Numbered from the stretch's first letter, positions 6,605 through 14,840 are shown. The stretch: DNA of 17,532 nucleotides from DASZZX01 sp036260415 (GCA_036260415.1 DASZZX010000112.1:1-17532); one strand, 5' to 3'. A program made the numbers and translations. The notes: generated by a model not told the origin, from the sequence alone.

Positions 6605-7136
6605 ATGGAGTTCCGCATCCTCGGGCCGCTGGAGGTGATCGGCGAGGCCGGCCCACTCACGCTCCCTCGGGGCCGGGCTCGCGCGCTGCTGGCCCTGCTC
6701 GCCCTGCATGCCGGTGAGAGCCTCTCCACTGATCGGCTCATCGACGAGCTGTGGGCGGGCACGGCTGCGTCTGCTGGAGCGCATGGCCGCGTTCCCGCCG
6801 GCAGCCATGCTCAACCTCCGCGGCGACCTGCTCCTCGACCTCGCGGAGATCCTGCTGGTGACCGGGGCGAGAGACAGGGCGCGCGCCGTCGCCAGGGACG
6901 CGGGCGACGTCTTCGACCGCATGGGCAACCGCGTGGCCTGCGCGCGAGCGCGTGTTCGGAGCTGGCACACGGTCGTCGGCGCGAAGCCAGCGGTCCCCGT
7001 CGGACCGTGGGGTCGGCGTCGTCCCTCCACGGCCCGCGCCCACCCGGGCCTGGGAGTCGCGACGGAGAGCAGCGCCCAGCCGGCGCCCCCGGACGATCCT
7101 GCGCCCGGCTGGATCTCGACGATGACCAGCCCGTGA
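6605..7136 (+). pseudogene. Collapsed SARP/BTAD-type regulator gene
   Basis: ATG at 6605, with GGGGGG about 9 nt upstream, opens MEFRILGPLEVIGEAGPLTL ... LSTDRLIDELWAG. This is the classic N-terminal winged-helix of the AfsR/SARP family (transcription activators with a BTAD domain). After about residue 52 the similarity ends. In another frame, about 6768-6970, there is an alpha-helical, TPR-like segment: RLLERMAAFPPAAMLNLRGD, then LAEILLVTGARDRARAVARD, then GDVFDRMGNRVACARARVR. This resembles the extreme C-terminus of large BTAD/ATPase/TPR regulators, which are often 900-1100 residues long. The simplest reading is a large internal deletion joining the two ends. The last 160 bases to the stop have no recognisable content. 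Confidence 0.55.
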
Positions 7137-7223
7137 CCTCGTCCGCGCCGCGTCCCGGCCCTGGGCGTGCAGACCGAACACGAGGTCCGTCGAGCATGTC
7201 CGTCCCCTGAGACGAGAGCGTCC

Positions 7224-10200
7224 ATGACACCCACGCGGCCACCGGAACGAGCCCACGCCGACCACCGTCCGCGTCCTGCGGGCGGCCGGAGCGTCGATGT
7301 CGGGACGCTCGCGGCCGACCTGTCTCGGACCATCGACGGTGAGGTCCGCTTCGACGCCGGGAGCCGCCACCTCTACTCGACCGACGCGTCCAACTTCCGC
7401 CAGGTCCCCATCGGTGTGGTCGTGCCGCGGACCGTGCAGGACGTCATCGACACCGTCGCGCTGTGCCGCCGCCACGGAGCAGCGGTCACGAGCCGGGGCG
7501 GTGGCACCAGCCTGGCCGGCCAGGCCTGCAACGTCGCGGTGGTGATCGACTTCTCCAAGTACGTCACCGACATCATCGACATCGACGTCGAAGCCCGCAC
7601 CGCGACCGTGCGGCCTGGACTGGTGCTCGACGACCTGCGGGCACGCACGGCCGAGCACGGTCTGACGTGGGGACCGTCCCCATCCACCCACAACAGCTGC
7701 ACCATCGGCGGGATGCTCGGCAACAACGCCTGCGGCATGCACGCCTTCGCGTTCGGCCGGGCCGAGGACAACGTCGAGGAGCTGGATGTCCTGCTGCACG
7801 ACGGCACCCGCATGACCGTGGGCGCGACATCAGACGGCGAGCTGCGCAGGACGATCGCTGCCGGGGGGCGGGAGGGCGAGATCTACGGGCAGCTCCGCGA
7901 GCTGAGGGACCGCCACGCCGACAGGATTCGTGCGAGGTTCCCCGACATCCCCCGGCGTGTCTCCGGCTACAACCTCATCGAGTTGCTGCCCGAGAACGGC
8001 TTCCACGTCGCGAGGGCGTTGGTCGGCACCGAGGGAACCTGCGTCACGATCCTGGGAGCCAAGCTGCAGCTCAACCCGCTGCCTCCGCAGAACGTGCTGG
8101 TCGCGCTCGGCTACGAGGACATCTACGCGGCGGGGCGTGCCGTCGCCGACGTCCGTCACGCCGACGGCCTCTACGCACTGGAGGGCATCGATCAGCACCT
8201 GATCGACAACATCGCGGAGAAGGGTCTGCGTGGCGACGCGCTCCAGTACCTGCCCGACGGCCGTGGGTGGCTGTTGTGCGAGTTCCGCGGGCACACGAAG
8301 CAGCAGGCTACGTCCCGCGCGCAGGCGCTGATCGATGAGCTCGACCGGCGCGGTCACCGGTGCGGTCGGCACGTCTACGACTCCGAGCAGGCCCAGGAGG
8401 AGGTGTGGACCGCGCGGGAGGCCGGGCTGGGTGCCACCGCCCTCTTCCAGGGCCGCCACCAGTGGCCCGGCTGGGAGGACTCCGCCGTCCACCCCGACCA
8501 GGTCGGCGACTACCTCGACGACCTGCGCGAGCTGTTCGGCGAGCACGGTTTCGACCCGACGCTGTACGGCCACTTCGGCGACGGCTGCATCCACTGTCGC
8601 ATCGCCTTCGACCTCACCACCCCCGACGGAGTGGCGACCTACCGCGGGTTCCTGGAACGGGCCGCCGACCTCGTGTGCCGGTACGGCGGGTCGCTCTCCG
8701 GCGAGCACGGCGACGGGCAGCAGCGCGGCGAGCTCCTCGACCGGATGTACGGCCCCGAGCTCGTCCAGGCGATGCGCGAGTTCAAGGCCATCTGGGACCC
8801 GGACGGGAGGATGAACCCGGGCAAGGTCGTCAGCGCCCGCCCGCTGGACGCGGACTTGCGGCTCGGCGCGGAGCACCAGTGGCGCCCCACCACGAGGTTC
8901 GCCTACCCCCACGACGGATACGACTTCAAGCGTGCGCAGCTGCGCTGCGTCGGCGTCGGCAAGTGCCGGCGCGACGACGGCGCCGGCACGATGTGTCCGT
9001 CCTACATGGTCACCAGGGAGGAAATGCACTCCACCCGAGGCCGGGCCCGGCTGCTGTTCGAGATGCTACAGCCCGACAGCGAACTGGACGGATGGCGCGA
9101 CGAGCACGTCAAGGAAGCCCTCGAGCTGTGCCTGTCCTGCAAGGGCTGCACCACCGACTGCCCTGTCAACGTCGACATGCCCACCTACAAGGCCGAGTTC
9201 TTCCACCACCATTACCGGGGCCGCCTGCACCCGCCAGCCCACTACGCGCTGGGGCTGATCGACGTCTGGTCCGGGCTCGCGCAGCGAGCGCCCGGTCTGG
9301 CCAACGCGATCCTGTCCGCACCCGGTGTCAGCACGCTCCTCAAGAAGACCGCAGGTGTCGCACGCGAACGGCCCGCCCCCCGGTACACCGCGCGATCCTT
9401 CCGGACTTGGTTTCAGCAGCGACAGCCGGTCAACGTCGGTGCGAGGCAGGTGATCCTGTTCGACGACACGTTCACGGACCACTTCACACCCAGCGTCGGC
9501 CGGGCCGCGGTGGAGATCCTCGAGGATGCCGGCTACCACGTCCTGCTGCCACCACGACAGCTGTGCTGCGGTCGGCCGTTGTACGACTACGGCTTCCTCG
9601 ACCGCGCCGAGCGCTACCTCGACCGGCTGCTCGCAGCGGTCGGCCCGGCGGTGTCCCGTGGGGTCAGGATCGTCGGACTGGAACCGTCGTGCGTGGCGGT
9701 GTTCCGCGACGAACTCGTCAAGATGAAGCCCCACGACGACGATGCCCGACGCGTGGCTGCCAGCACCTACATGCTCTCCGAGTTTCTCAACGAGATCGGC
9801 TACGAGTACCCGCGGCTGCAGCGCACAGCGATCGTCCACGGTCACTGCCACCACAAGGCTGCCATGGGCATGGCGCAGGAGGCCAAAGCGCTCGACGCCA
9901 TCGGACTCGACTGGAGCGAACTCGACGCGGGTTGCTGCGGACTCGCCGGCTCGTTCGGGTTCGAAGCCGGCGACAAGTTCCGCATCTCCGTCGAGGCCGG
10001 CGAACGCAAGCTGCTGCCCGCCGTCCGCAAGACCGACGACGACACGCTGATCATCACCAACGGTTTCAGCTGCGCGACCCAGATCACCCATCTGCAGCAG
10101 CTCAACGGCAGTACCGGCCGTCGTTCGCTCCACCTCGCCCAGGTGATCCAGCTCGCCAAGCGCTCGGGGCCCGACGGTCCCAGCGGACCAGGCCCGGTCG

Positions 10201-10322
10201 AGGACTCGGTCGTGGCTGACGTGCCCGCCTCCGCGCCCCGCGCAATCACGGCCGCTAGCGCGCTCGTCGGGGGGATCGCCGCGGTCGGCTGGGCGACCCG
10301 CCGACGGCGAAGCGAGCGGTGA
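7224..10322 (+). CDS. FAD-linked oxidoreductase with iron-sulfur and CCG domains (YdiJ-like)
   Basis: A 1032-residue protein, the length of E. coli YdiJ (a D-2-hydroxyglutarate dehydrogenase). Domains in order: FAD_binding_4/PCMH (about 35-260; RGGGTSLAGQ at 91-100, then HNSCTIGGMLGNNACG); FAD-oxidase C-terminal domain (to about 540; YGHFGDGCIHC near 447 and GEHGDGQQR near 493); two iron-sulfur motifs (CVGVGKC with MCPS near 574-595, and CLSCKGCTTDCP at about 636-647); two CCG-type cysteine modules (LCCGRP near 780; HGHCHHK near 872 and AGCCGLAGSFG near 902). The last ~25 residues form a hydrophobic segment followed by RRRR, a probable membrane tail anchor. ATG at 7224 has GACGAGAG just upstream. 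Family chemistry is oxidation of a 2-hydroxy acid with electrons passed through FeS centres to the respiratory chain; the substrate here is unproven. Confidence 0.92.
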   Translation: MTPTRPPERAHADHRPRPAGGRSVDVGTLAADLSRTIDGEVRFDAGSRHLYSTDASNFRQVPIGVVVPRTVQDVIDTVALCRRHGAAVTSRGGGTSLAGQACNVAVVIDFSKYVTDIIDIDVEARTATVRPGLVLDDLRARTAEHGLTWGPSPSTHNSCTIGGMLGNNACGMHAFAFGRAEDNVEELDVLLHDGTRMTVGATSDGELRRTIAAGGREGEIYGQLRELRDRHADRIRARFPDIPRRVSGYNLIELLPENGFHVARALVGTEGTCVTILGAKLQLNPLPPQNVLVALGYEDIYAAGRAVADVRHADGLYALEGIDQHLIDNIAEKGLRGDALQYLPDGRGWLLCEFRGHTKQQATSRAQALIDELDRRGHRCGRHVYDSEQAQEEVWTAREAGLGATALFQGRHQWPGWEDSAVHPDQVGDYLDDLRELFGEHGFDPTLYGHFGDGCIHCRIAFDLTTPDGVATYRGFLERAADLVCRYGGSLSGEHGDGQQRGELLDRMYGPELVQAMREFKAIWDPDGRMNPGKVVSARPLDADLRLGAEHQWRPTTRFAYPHDGYDFKRAQLRCVGVGKCRRDDGAGTMCPSYMVTREEMHSTRGRARLLFEMLQPDSELDGWRDEHVKEALELCLSCKGCTTDCPVNVDMPTYKAEFFHHHYRGRLHPPAHYALGLIDVWSGLAQRAPGLANAILSAPGVSTLLKKTAGVARERPAPRYTARSFRTWFQQRQPVNVGARQVILFDDTFTDHFTPSVGRAAVEILEDAGYHVLLPPRQLCCGRPLYDYGFLDRAERYLDRLLAAVGPAVSRGVRIVGLEPSCVAVFRDELVKMKPHDDDARRVAASTYMLSEFLNEIGYEYPRLQRTAIVHGHCHHKAAMGMAQEAKALDAIGLDWSELDAGCCGLAGSFGFEAGDKFRISVEAGERKLLPAVRKTDDDTLIITNGFSCATQITHLQQLNGSTGRRSLHLAQVIQLAKRSGPDGPSGPGPVEDSVVADVPASAPRAITAASALVGGIAAVGWATRRRRSER

Positions 10323-10349
10323 TCGCGGTACCCGCCCGCCCCACCCCGT

Positions 10350-11759
10350 TCAGGCGAAGATGGGGCCGGTCTGGGGGTAGCGGGCGAGCAGTTGGGAGCG
10401 GAGGTTCGCCAGTCGGGGTGGCTCTTCGGGGGAGGCCATGACGGAGTAGGTCAGGTCCAGGGCCATGGGTTTGCCCCAGGCGGTGACCGGTTCTCGTTCG
10501 GTGGGGCCGGCGAGAGCATCGACCCATGCGATCCGCCCGTAGGTGACGTCCCCGCCGATGGTGACCAGCTCGACCGAGCGGCGGTCGGACGAGACCACGC
10601 TCTCCCAAGGGTCGGCGTGGTGTCGCTGCAGCACCAGCAGGTCGGCCGGGGTGCCCGGGCGCAGCGTGCCGAGCTGGGGGTACAGGCCAGCGATCCTGGC
10701 GGCTTGGGAGGTGACCATGCCGACCAGGCGTTTGGCTCCCACACGCGAGCCCTGCTGGTTGAGGATCCGGCGGGCGACCTGTATCTCCTCGAGCAGGCTG
10801 GGGCTGCCCGACGGCAACCAGTCAGCACCCAGCCCCACCGGGATCCCCAGGCGCAGCGCCCGCGCGACGGCGGTCGTCTGCCCGTACAGGCGCAGGTTGC
10901 TCTGCGGCGACCACACCAGCTTGGCGCCGGCGTCCTTGACATCTCCGAGCTGGCGGTCGGTGAGCGCGGTGCCGTGGATGATCACGGTCGCGCCGGTGAG
11001 CAGCCCGACCTCGATCAGCTGCTCGAACTCGCGGCGTGAGGCCTCGTCGGTGCCCTCCGCCAGGTGGACGTACAACGCGCGGATCTGTCCATCGTCGATG
11101 CGCTGGCGAGTGCGGGCCAGCTCCTCGGGGCGGGCACGGTCGAGGTCCACCATGGACCGGCCGGGCTGCTGACCCAGGATGTAGCGGTCAACGTTCCTGA
11201 CCAGCGACTCGTGCGGGTCCGGGTAGCGTCCGCTGGCCCCCTGCAGCGCCGTCACGCCCCCCACCATCGCCCGGGCCTCCGCGTACCGGGTCAGGGTGCG
11301 CAACAACGACGGTTGCTCGTCCGTTGTCTGGGTGAGCGTCCGCCACGGCGCTTTGATCACCGCGGCGTACTCGCGGCTGCGCCGCCACTGGTAGCGGTTG
11401 GCGTACTCCCGCGGCGGCTCCCACGCAGCGAACACGTTGTACTCGGGATGGCCGTGCAGATCGATCAGCCCGGGTAACACGACCCCGCCCGTGTCGATCG
11501 TGCGCAGCCCCACCGGTCGGCGGTCGCTCACCTCCACCACCCGGCCCTCGCCAACGACCACCCAGCCGTCGTCCACCACGCGGTCGGGCGTCAGCACACA
11601 GCCGCGCAACGCGTACGGTTCCCACGGCACCGCCAGCGCCTCGCCTTCGCGCTCCTCACGCTCGCGCTCGCGCACGTCAGGCCCGGGGACCTCCAACATC
11701 GGTGCGGCGTACTCACGCTCGAACGGATCACCGACCGGCGCCACCGAACCTTCGCTCAT
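10350..11759 (-). CDS. Metal-dependent amidohydrolase (ATZ/TRZ-like)
   Basis: A 469-residue cytoplasmic enzyme of the amidohydrolase superfamily. After a small beta sandwich comes GGVVLPGLIDLHGHPE, giving metal ligands His102 and His104. Next are His232 with Glu235 in YVHLAEG, His262 in IIHGTAL, SPQSNLRLYG, and the catalytic Asp313 in GLGADWLPSG. The C-terminus returns to the sandwich with GTLRPGTPADLLVL and VTIGGDVTYG. This arrangement matches mononuclear hydrolases and deaminases such as ATZ/TRZ and guanine deaminase relatives; the substrate is not predictable. An unusual highly charged N-terminal extension (about residues 28-42, Glu/Arg-rich) precedes the domain. The ATG at 11759 has GAGGG about 6 nt upstream, supporting the start. 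It converges on the oxidoreductase gene with a 27-bp gap. Confidence 0.88.
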   Translation of the reverse strand: MSEGSVAPVGDPFEREYAAPMLEVPGPDVREREREEREGEALAVPWEPYALRGCVLTPDRVVDDGWVVVGEGRVVEVSDRRPVGLRTIDTGGVVLPGLIDLHGHPEYNVFAAWEPPREYANRYQWRRSREYAAVIKAPWRTLTQTTDEQPSLLRTLTRYAEARAMVGGVTALQGASGRYPDPHESLVRNVDRYILGQQPGRSMVDLDRARPEELARTRQRIDDGQIRALYVHLAEGTDEASRREFEQLIEVGLLTGATVIIHGTALTDRQLGDVKDAGAKLVWSPQSNLRLYGQTTAVARALRLGIPVGLGADWLPSGSPSLLEEIQVARRILNQQGSRVGAKRLVGMVTSQAARIAGLYPQLGTLRPGTPADLLVLQRHHADPWESVVSSDRRSVELVTIGGDVTYGRIAWVDALAGPTEREPVTAWGKPMALDLTYSVMASPEEPPRLANLRSQLLARYPQTGPIFA

Positions 11760-12052
11760 CGCGACCCTCGGTCAGCATTCCGGCGCCTGCAATTGTGGTT
11801 CACCGATCGCGTGGCGCCCTGCCCAACACGTTCGGTGACCCCCCGCGAGCATGAGGACCCAGCCTGAACGCCGGCGGCCTCGTCATCCCACTGGTCATCC
11901 CGCGTCGGGGAGGGAGCCGGGCAGAGGGGTCACGGGCGAGGTGAGCACCGACGAGGGCTGCCAACGGCGCATCGACGCTCAGGCAGGTCGCTGCGTTCGT
12001 GGTCGCTACTCACATGCAGATGGCTCACGACCGTCGCAGGCCGTTGCTCCCA
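11760..12052. other. Intergenic region without recognisable gene
   Basis: About 290 bases between the amidohydrolase start and the end of the M15 peptidase gene, both on the minus strand. Short open frames here have no ribosome binding site and Arg/Pro-rich random-looking translations. It should hold the amidohydrolase promoter and the end of the peptidase transcript, but no clear hairpin or -10/-35 pair was seen. Confidence 0.5.
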
Positions 12053-12772
12053 TCAGGTGATCGGCGCGGTCCAGGCGGTTTCCCACGTTCGGGGGCCGAT
12101 GATCCCGTCGACCGTTAGGTTTTTGTCGCGCTGGAACTTCTTGACAAGCTCCTCGGTCTGGGCCCCGAAGTCCCCGTCCACGGTCAGCTTCCAGCCGCGC
12201 TGCCGCATGCGCTCCTGCCACGTGCGAACGTGGGGGTTGCCGGTCATGCCACGCCGCAGGGGGGAACCGGGGTAGGGCGGTGGTCCGTCGGTCGCCACCG
12301 GCCGGTCGCTCTCGCTCCGGTCGGGGGCGGAGGGCTGCAGTCGACGGGCGAGGTCGAGTGCCTCGGCCCGGGAGACGATGATCTCGAAGTGCATCTCGTC
12401 GGCGCGTTTGCGGTAGTCACCCCCCCACCGGCAGCCGTACTTGCGGGCCAGCGTCCGACAGGCGGCGGTCTGTTCCGATGAGAAGGTTCCGCGCTGGCCG
12501 AGCGGGTGGGCGGGCGCGTTGAGATCGATGGCGATACCCGCCGAGTGGAAGGACGGTGCCTTCCCGCCTCGGACCGCCCGGAAGGCGTACCCCCAGCACG
12601 CCCCGTTGCGCAGCGGTTCCACCAGCGTCGAGAACTCCTGCGCGAGGCCGATCAGCAGCGGTGCCACCTCGCTGCGTACCGGGAGCACCACGTCGGTGCC
12701 AGGGACCGTGTACGTCTTGATCCCGATAGCCGCCCGGTCCGCGCTGACCGTGAAGCCGTTGATCGCCACCAT
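12053..12772 (-). CDS. M15-type peptidoglycan peptidase with C-terminal peptidoglycan-binding domain
   Basis: A 239-residue protein. The N-terminal domain (about 10-145) is a VanY/endolysin-like D-Ala-D-Ala or L-Ala-D-Glu peptidase: SFHSAGIAIDLN provides zinc ligands His76 and Asp83, and DEMHFEI provides His128. WGYAFRAVRGG and YGCRWGGDY are typical surrounding segments. A Pro/Ser linker (about 146-173) leads to a PG_binding_1 domain (about 176-232; TVDGDFGAQTEELVKKFQ and VDGIIGPRTW). The N-terminus (MVAINGFTVSADRAA) lacks a signal peptide and a membrane anchor, as in phage endolysins. Its start codon overlaps the stop of the upstream small acidic gene (ATGA), implying translational coupling. 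It probably cleaves wall stem peptides after release by lysis or another route; whether it is of phage origin is open. Confidence 0.85.
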   Translation of the reverse strand: MVAINGFTVSADRAAIGIKTYTVPGTDVVLPVRSEVAPLLIGLAQEFSTLVEPLRNGACWGYAFRAVRGGKAPSFHSAGIAIDLNAPAHPLGQRGTFSSEQTAACRTLARKYGCRWGGDYRKRADEMHFEIIVSRAEALDLARRLQPSAPDRSESDRPVATDGPPPYPGSPLRRGMTGNPHVRTWQERMRQRGWKLTVDGDFGAQTEELVKKFQRDKNLTVDGIIGPRTWETAWTAPIT

Positions 12773-12981
12773 CAGCCGATCTCCTCCGTCTCGCTCAGCT
12801 CCACGCCCTCGAGGACGTCCTCATCGTCGTGGGCGTAGGGATCCCACTCCTCGGGAGGTTGCGGGCCGGCCGCGTCCACGAAGGTCAGTCCGCGGTCACT
12901 GAGGGCTGGAAGCACCTGGTCACCCGAGGGCGAAGCGGCGTCCTCCCCTTGGAGGGAAGGTCTGTGCAGGCTGTCCGTCAC
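12772..12981 (-). CDS. Small acidic protein, coupled to M15 peptidase
   Basis: A 69-residue protein with no recognised family. GTG at 12981 is chosen because AAAGGAG lies 6 nt upstream; the longer frame has no such site. The sequence is polar and probably disordered at first. It ends in a strongly acidic tail (EEWDPYAHDDEDVLEGVELS, then ETEEIG) with no cysteine, signal peptide or membrane helix. The TGA stop overlaps the ATG of the peptidase, so the two are almost certainly translated together. Possible roles are a chaperone or masking partner of the peptidase or an export adaptor. All of these are inference from position and charge only. Confidence 0.65.
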   Translation of the reverse strand: MTDSLHRPSLQGEDAASPSGDQVLPALSDRGLTFVDAAGPQPPEEWDPYAHDDEDVLEGVELSETEEIG

Positions 12982-13506
12982 GACTGCTCCTTTACTAGCC
13001 CCCCCGACGTGCTGGGGATCGCGACCGGCGCCGTCGTGCGGTGGTTGCACACCAAGGCCGCGTATCGACGCGCGAGGAAGACTCGCACTGACTGCTCGCG
13101 ACAGCCAGCGCGCACCCTGAACCGTCCATGTCTCCTACCGAGCGGCTCCGGGACCGGCCAGGTCCCAGCAGGACGTCCGGAGATAGTGGGCTCGGAGGAC
13201 TGTACCTTTGGGCACTGTCCGAAGCAAGCCCTTTCTCGGGAATGTGACCTTCCCATCCTCAACCCTCCTGCCCGCAGCGTCGCGATCATCGTCCGGTCCT
13301 TCCCTTCGACCGTCGCATCCGGATGTTCGGTGATTCCCAGCGACGTGACGTCTCGTCGAAGGCCCGTGACGTGGACGCGGTGACTGAATCAGGACATCTG
13401 TCCCTATCGCAACACCCTCCAGAACGGACAAACTCCGCCGGTCTCGGAAGTGGGACGTGGGCGCGAAGCAACATCGCCCTGGGGCGAGAGGGAGGCGGAT
13501 CCCGCC
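12982..13506. other. Divergent intergenic region of the protease island
   Basis: 525 bases between two divergent transcription units, the small acidic gene (minus) and the astacin gene (plus). No convincing gene is seen in it. It contains an 8-bp direct repeat and a palindrome described separately, plus a GGGAA/TTCCC inverted repeat at 13238-13254. The base composition is noticeably less GC-rich than neighbouring genes in places (for instance around 13200-13250), as expected for a regulatory region. No clear sigma-70-type pair was found. Confidence 0.5.
13344..13403 (+). promoter_or_regulatory. Candidate regulator sites upstream of the astacin gene
   Basis: CGTGACGT occurs at 13344-13351 and again at 13365-13372, exactly 21 bp apart, so two helical turns on the same face. 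Further down, GGACA-TC-TGTCC (13392-13403) is a perfect palindrome, with another GGACA at 13426-13430. All are within 165 bp of the astacin start. They look like binding sites for a dimeric regulator, but no protein or promoter can be assigned. Confidence 0.3.
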
Positions 13507-14598
13507 ATGGCGAATGACGACGAGCTCCGTGCCAGCGACGAGGAGCTGGCCGCTGCCAACGAAGGTTTCATGTCGAGCGGTGACGTCCGAACGGGCTTCA
13601 TCTCCGGTGTGACCTTCACCAACAAGCCCATCCAGTACGAGGTCGTCGATGGCCTGGCCTTCTTCGAGGGCTGCATCTGCCTCGGGCGAGCCGAGGAACT
13701 GGAGCGCGACGCCGGCCTCATCCGAGCCGCCGCCACCGAAGGTGGTGTCATCCCGGCTGCGGCGTCCATCGGCGAGGACGCGCTCATCGCTCATGGTGTG
13801 GCGATCACGGGGAGCCAGTACCGCTGGCCGAACGCGGTACTCCCCTACGAGGTGGACGGCGGTCTTCCCAACCAGAGCCGTGTGACCGATGCGGTCGCAC
13901 ACTTCCACCAGAGGACGACCCTCCGCTTGGTCGAGCGCACCGCTGCCAACGCGTCCCAGTATCCGAACTACGTGCGGGTCTTCCGCGGCGATGGATGCTG
14001 GTCGTATGTCGGCATGCAGGGAGGCAGGCAGGATCTGAGCCTGGCCGACGGGTGTGGGTTCGGCGCGACGGTGCACGAGTTCTCTCACGCCTTCGGCCTG
14101 TGGCACGAGCAGAGCCGCGAGGATCGCGACCAGTTCGTCACCATCAACTGGCAGAACATCCAGGCCGGTCGGGAGCACAACTTCAACCAACACATCACCG
14201 ACGGCGACGACATCGGAGGCTACGACTACGGCTCCCTGATGCACTACGGCATGTACGCGTTCTCGAAGAACAACCTGCCGACGATCGTCCCGAAGCAGTC
14301 GGGTGTCACGATCGGTCAGCGTGATGGACTCAGCACCGGCGACATCGCCGCCCTCCACCAGCTCTACAGAGGTGTCCATCTGGTGTGGGTTCGGCAGACG
14401 TTCGCGACGACCGCGAGCAAGAACGCGTGGGCGTACGTGGAAGGTGCTGGCATCACGACCGGATGGCGCAAGATCGATCCCAACGCGCCCGACGGCGTGA
14501 CGAACACCCTGTCGATCCTGGCGGCCTCCAGGGCCTTCGACAAGCAGGTGTACGCCGACCTCGACGGAGGCCAGATCTACGCCGCCTACGGGAACTAG
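13507..14598 (+). CDS. Astacin-family (M12A) zinc protease with C-terminal accessory domain
   Basis: A 363-residue protein. Residues 1-100 form a prodomain including GFISG (30-34) and FFEGCICLG (52-60). The astacin catalytic domain (about 103-288) shows GDGCWSYVGMQGG and DGCGFG (disulfide pair Cys164-Cys183), the zinc site HEFSHAFGLWHEQSREDRD (His190, Glu191, His194, His200) and the Met-turn SLMHYGMY (Met245, Tyr250). Residues 289-363 are a separate small domain (KNAWA, PDGVTN) found again as the next gene. ATG at 13507 follows GGGAGG by about 10 nt. The N-terminus is acidic and hydrophilic (MANDDELRASDEEL), so no Sec or Tat signal is visible, unusual for a secreted protease class. In the family the prodomain keeps the enzyme latent until cleaved. 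First gene of a three-gene operon. Confidence 0.92.
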   Translation: MANDDELRASDEELAAANEGFMSSGDVRTGFISGVTFTNKPIQYEVVDGLAFFEGCICLGRAEELERDAGLIRAAATEGGVIPAAASIGEDALIAHGVAITGSQYRWPNAVLPYEVDGGLPNQSRVTDAVAHFHQRTTLRLVERTAANASQYPNYVRVFRGDGCWSYVGMQGGRQDLSLADGCGFGATVHEFSHAFGLWHEQSREDRDQFVTINWQNIQAGREHNFNQHITDGDDIGGYDYGSLMHYGMYAFSKNNLPTIVPKQSGVTIGQRDGLSTGDIAALHQLYRGVHLVWVRQTFATTASKNAWAYVEGAGITTGWRKIDPNAPDGVTNTLSILAASRAFDKQVYADLDGGQIYAAYGN

Positions 14599-14840
14599 TC
14601 ACAAGCAACACACGGAGGAGACGACGCATGGCTTGGACCACCATCAACCAGACCTACGCCACCCCGCAGCACAAGAACGCGTGGGCTCACCTCGCCAGTG
14701 TGAACGCCTGGCGTAGGGTGAACCCCGATCAGCCTGATGGGGTGACCAACGTCCTTGTCCTGTTGGCTCTGGCGAAGGCCACCAACAAGCAGGCGTTCGT
14801 CAGCACGGACGCTGCGAACAACATCGTTAACGTGTACTTC
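14371..14840 (+). repeat. Duplicated small domain: astacin C-terminus and following gene
   Basis: The segment encoding astacin residues 289-363 (14371-14595) and the next gene (14628-14840) code for related sequences of about 70 residues. QT-(F/Y)-AT, KNAWA, W-R, P-PDGVTN, LA-A and a final aromatic-rich strand occur in the same order. The 14-base string AAGAACGCGTGGGC is identical at 14419-14432 and 14673-14686. This indicates duplication of one domain followed by divergence. Confidence 0.85.

Noticed and set aside
7830..9029. Minus-strand open frame of about 400 codons opposite the oxidoreductase
   Set aside because: Antisense shadow from codon bias; no ribosome binding site or domain pattern.
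8360..10219. Plus-strand open frame of about 620 codons inside the oxidoreductase
   Set aside because: It is a +1 shadow of a gene with full domain support; the product is Arg/Pro-rich low complexity.
13238..13254. GGGAA/TTCCC inverted repeat as a regulator site
   Set aside because: Only 5-bp arms with a 7-nt gap; expected by chance in a 500-bp region.
13135..14379. Minus-strand open frame of about 410 codons opposite the astacin
   Set aside because: The astacin on the plus strand has unmistakable catalytic motifs; the antisense frame has no recognisable fold and runs through the regulatory region.
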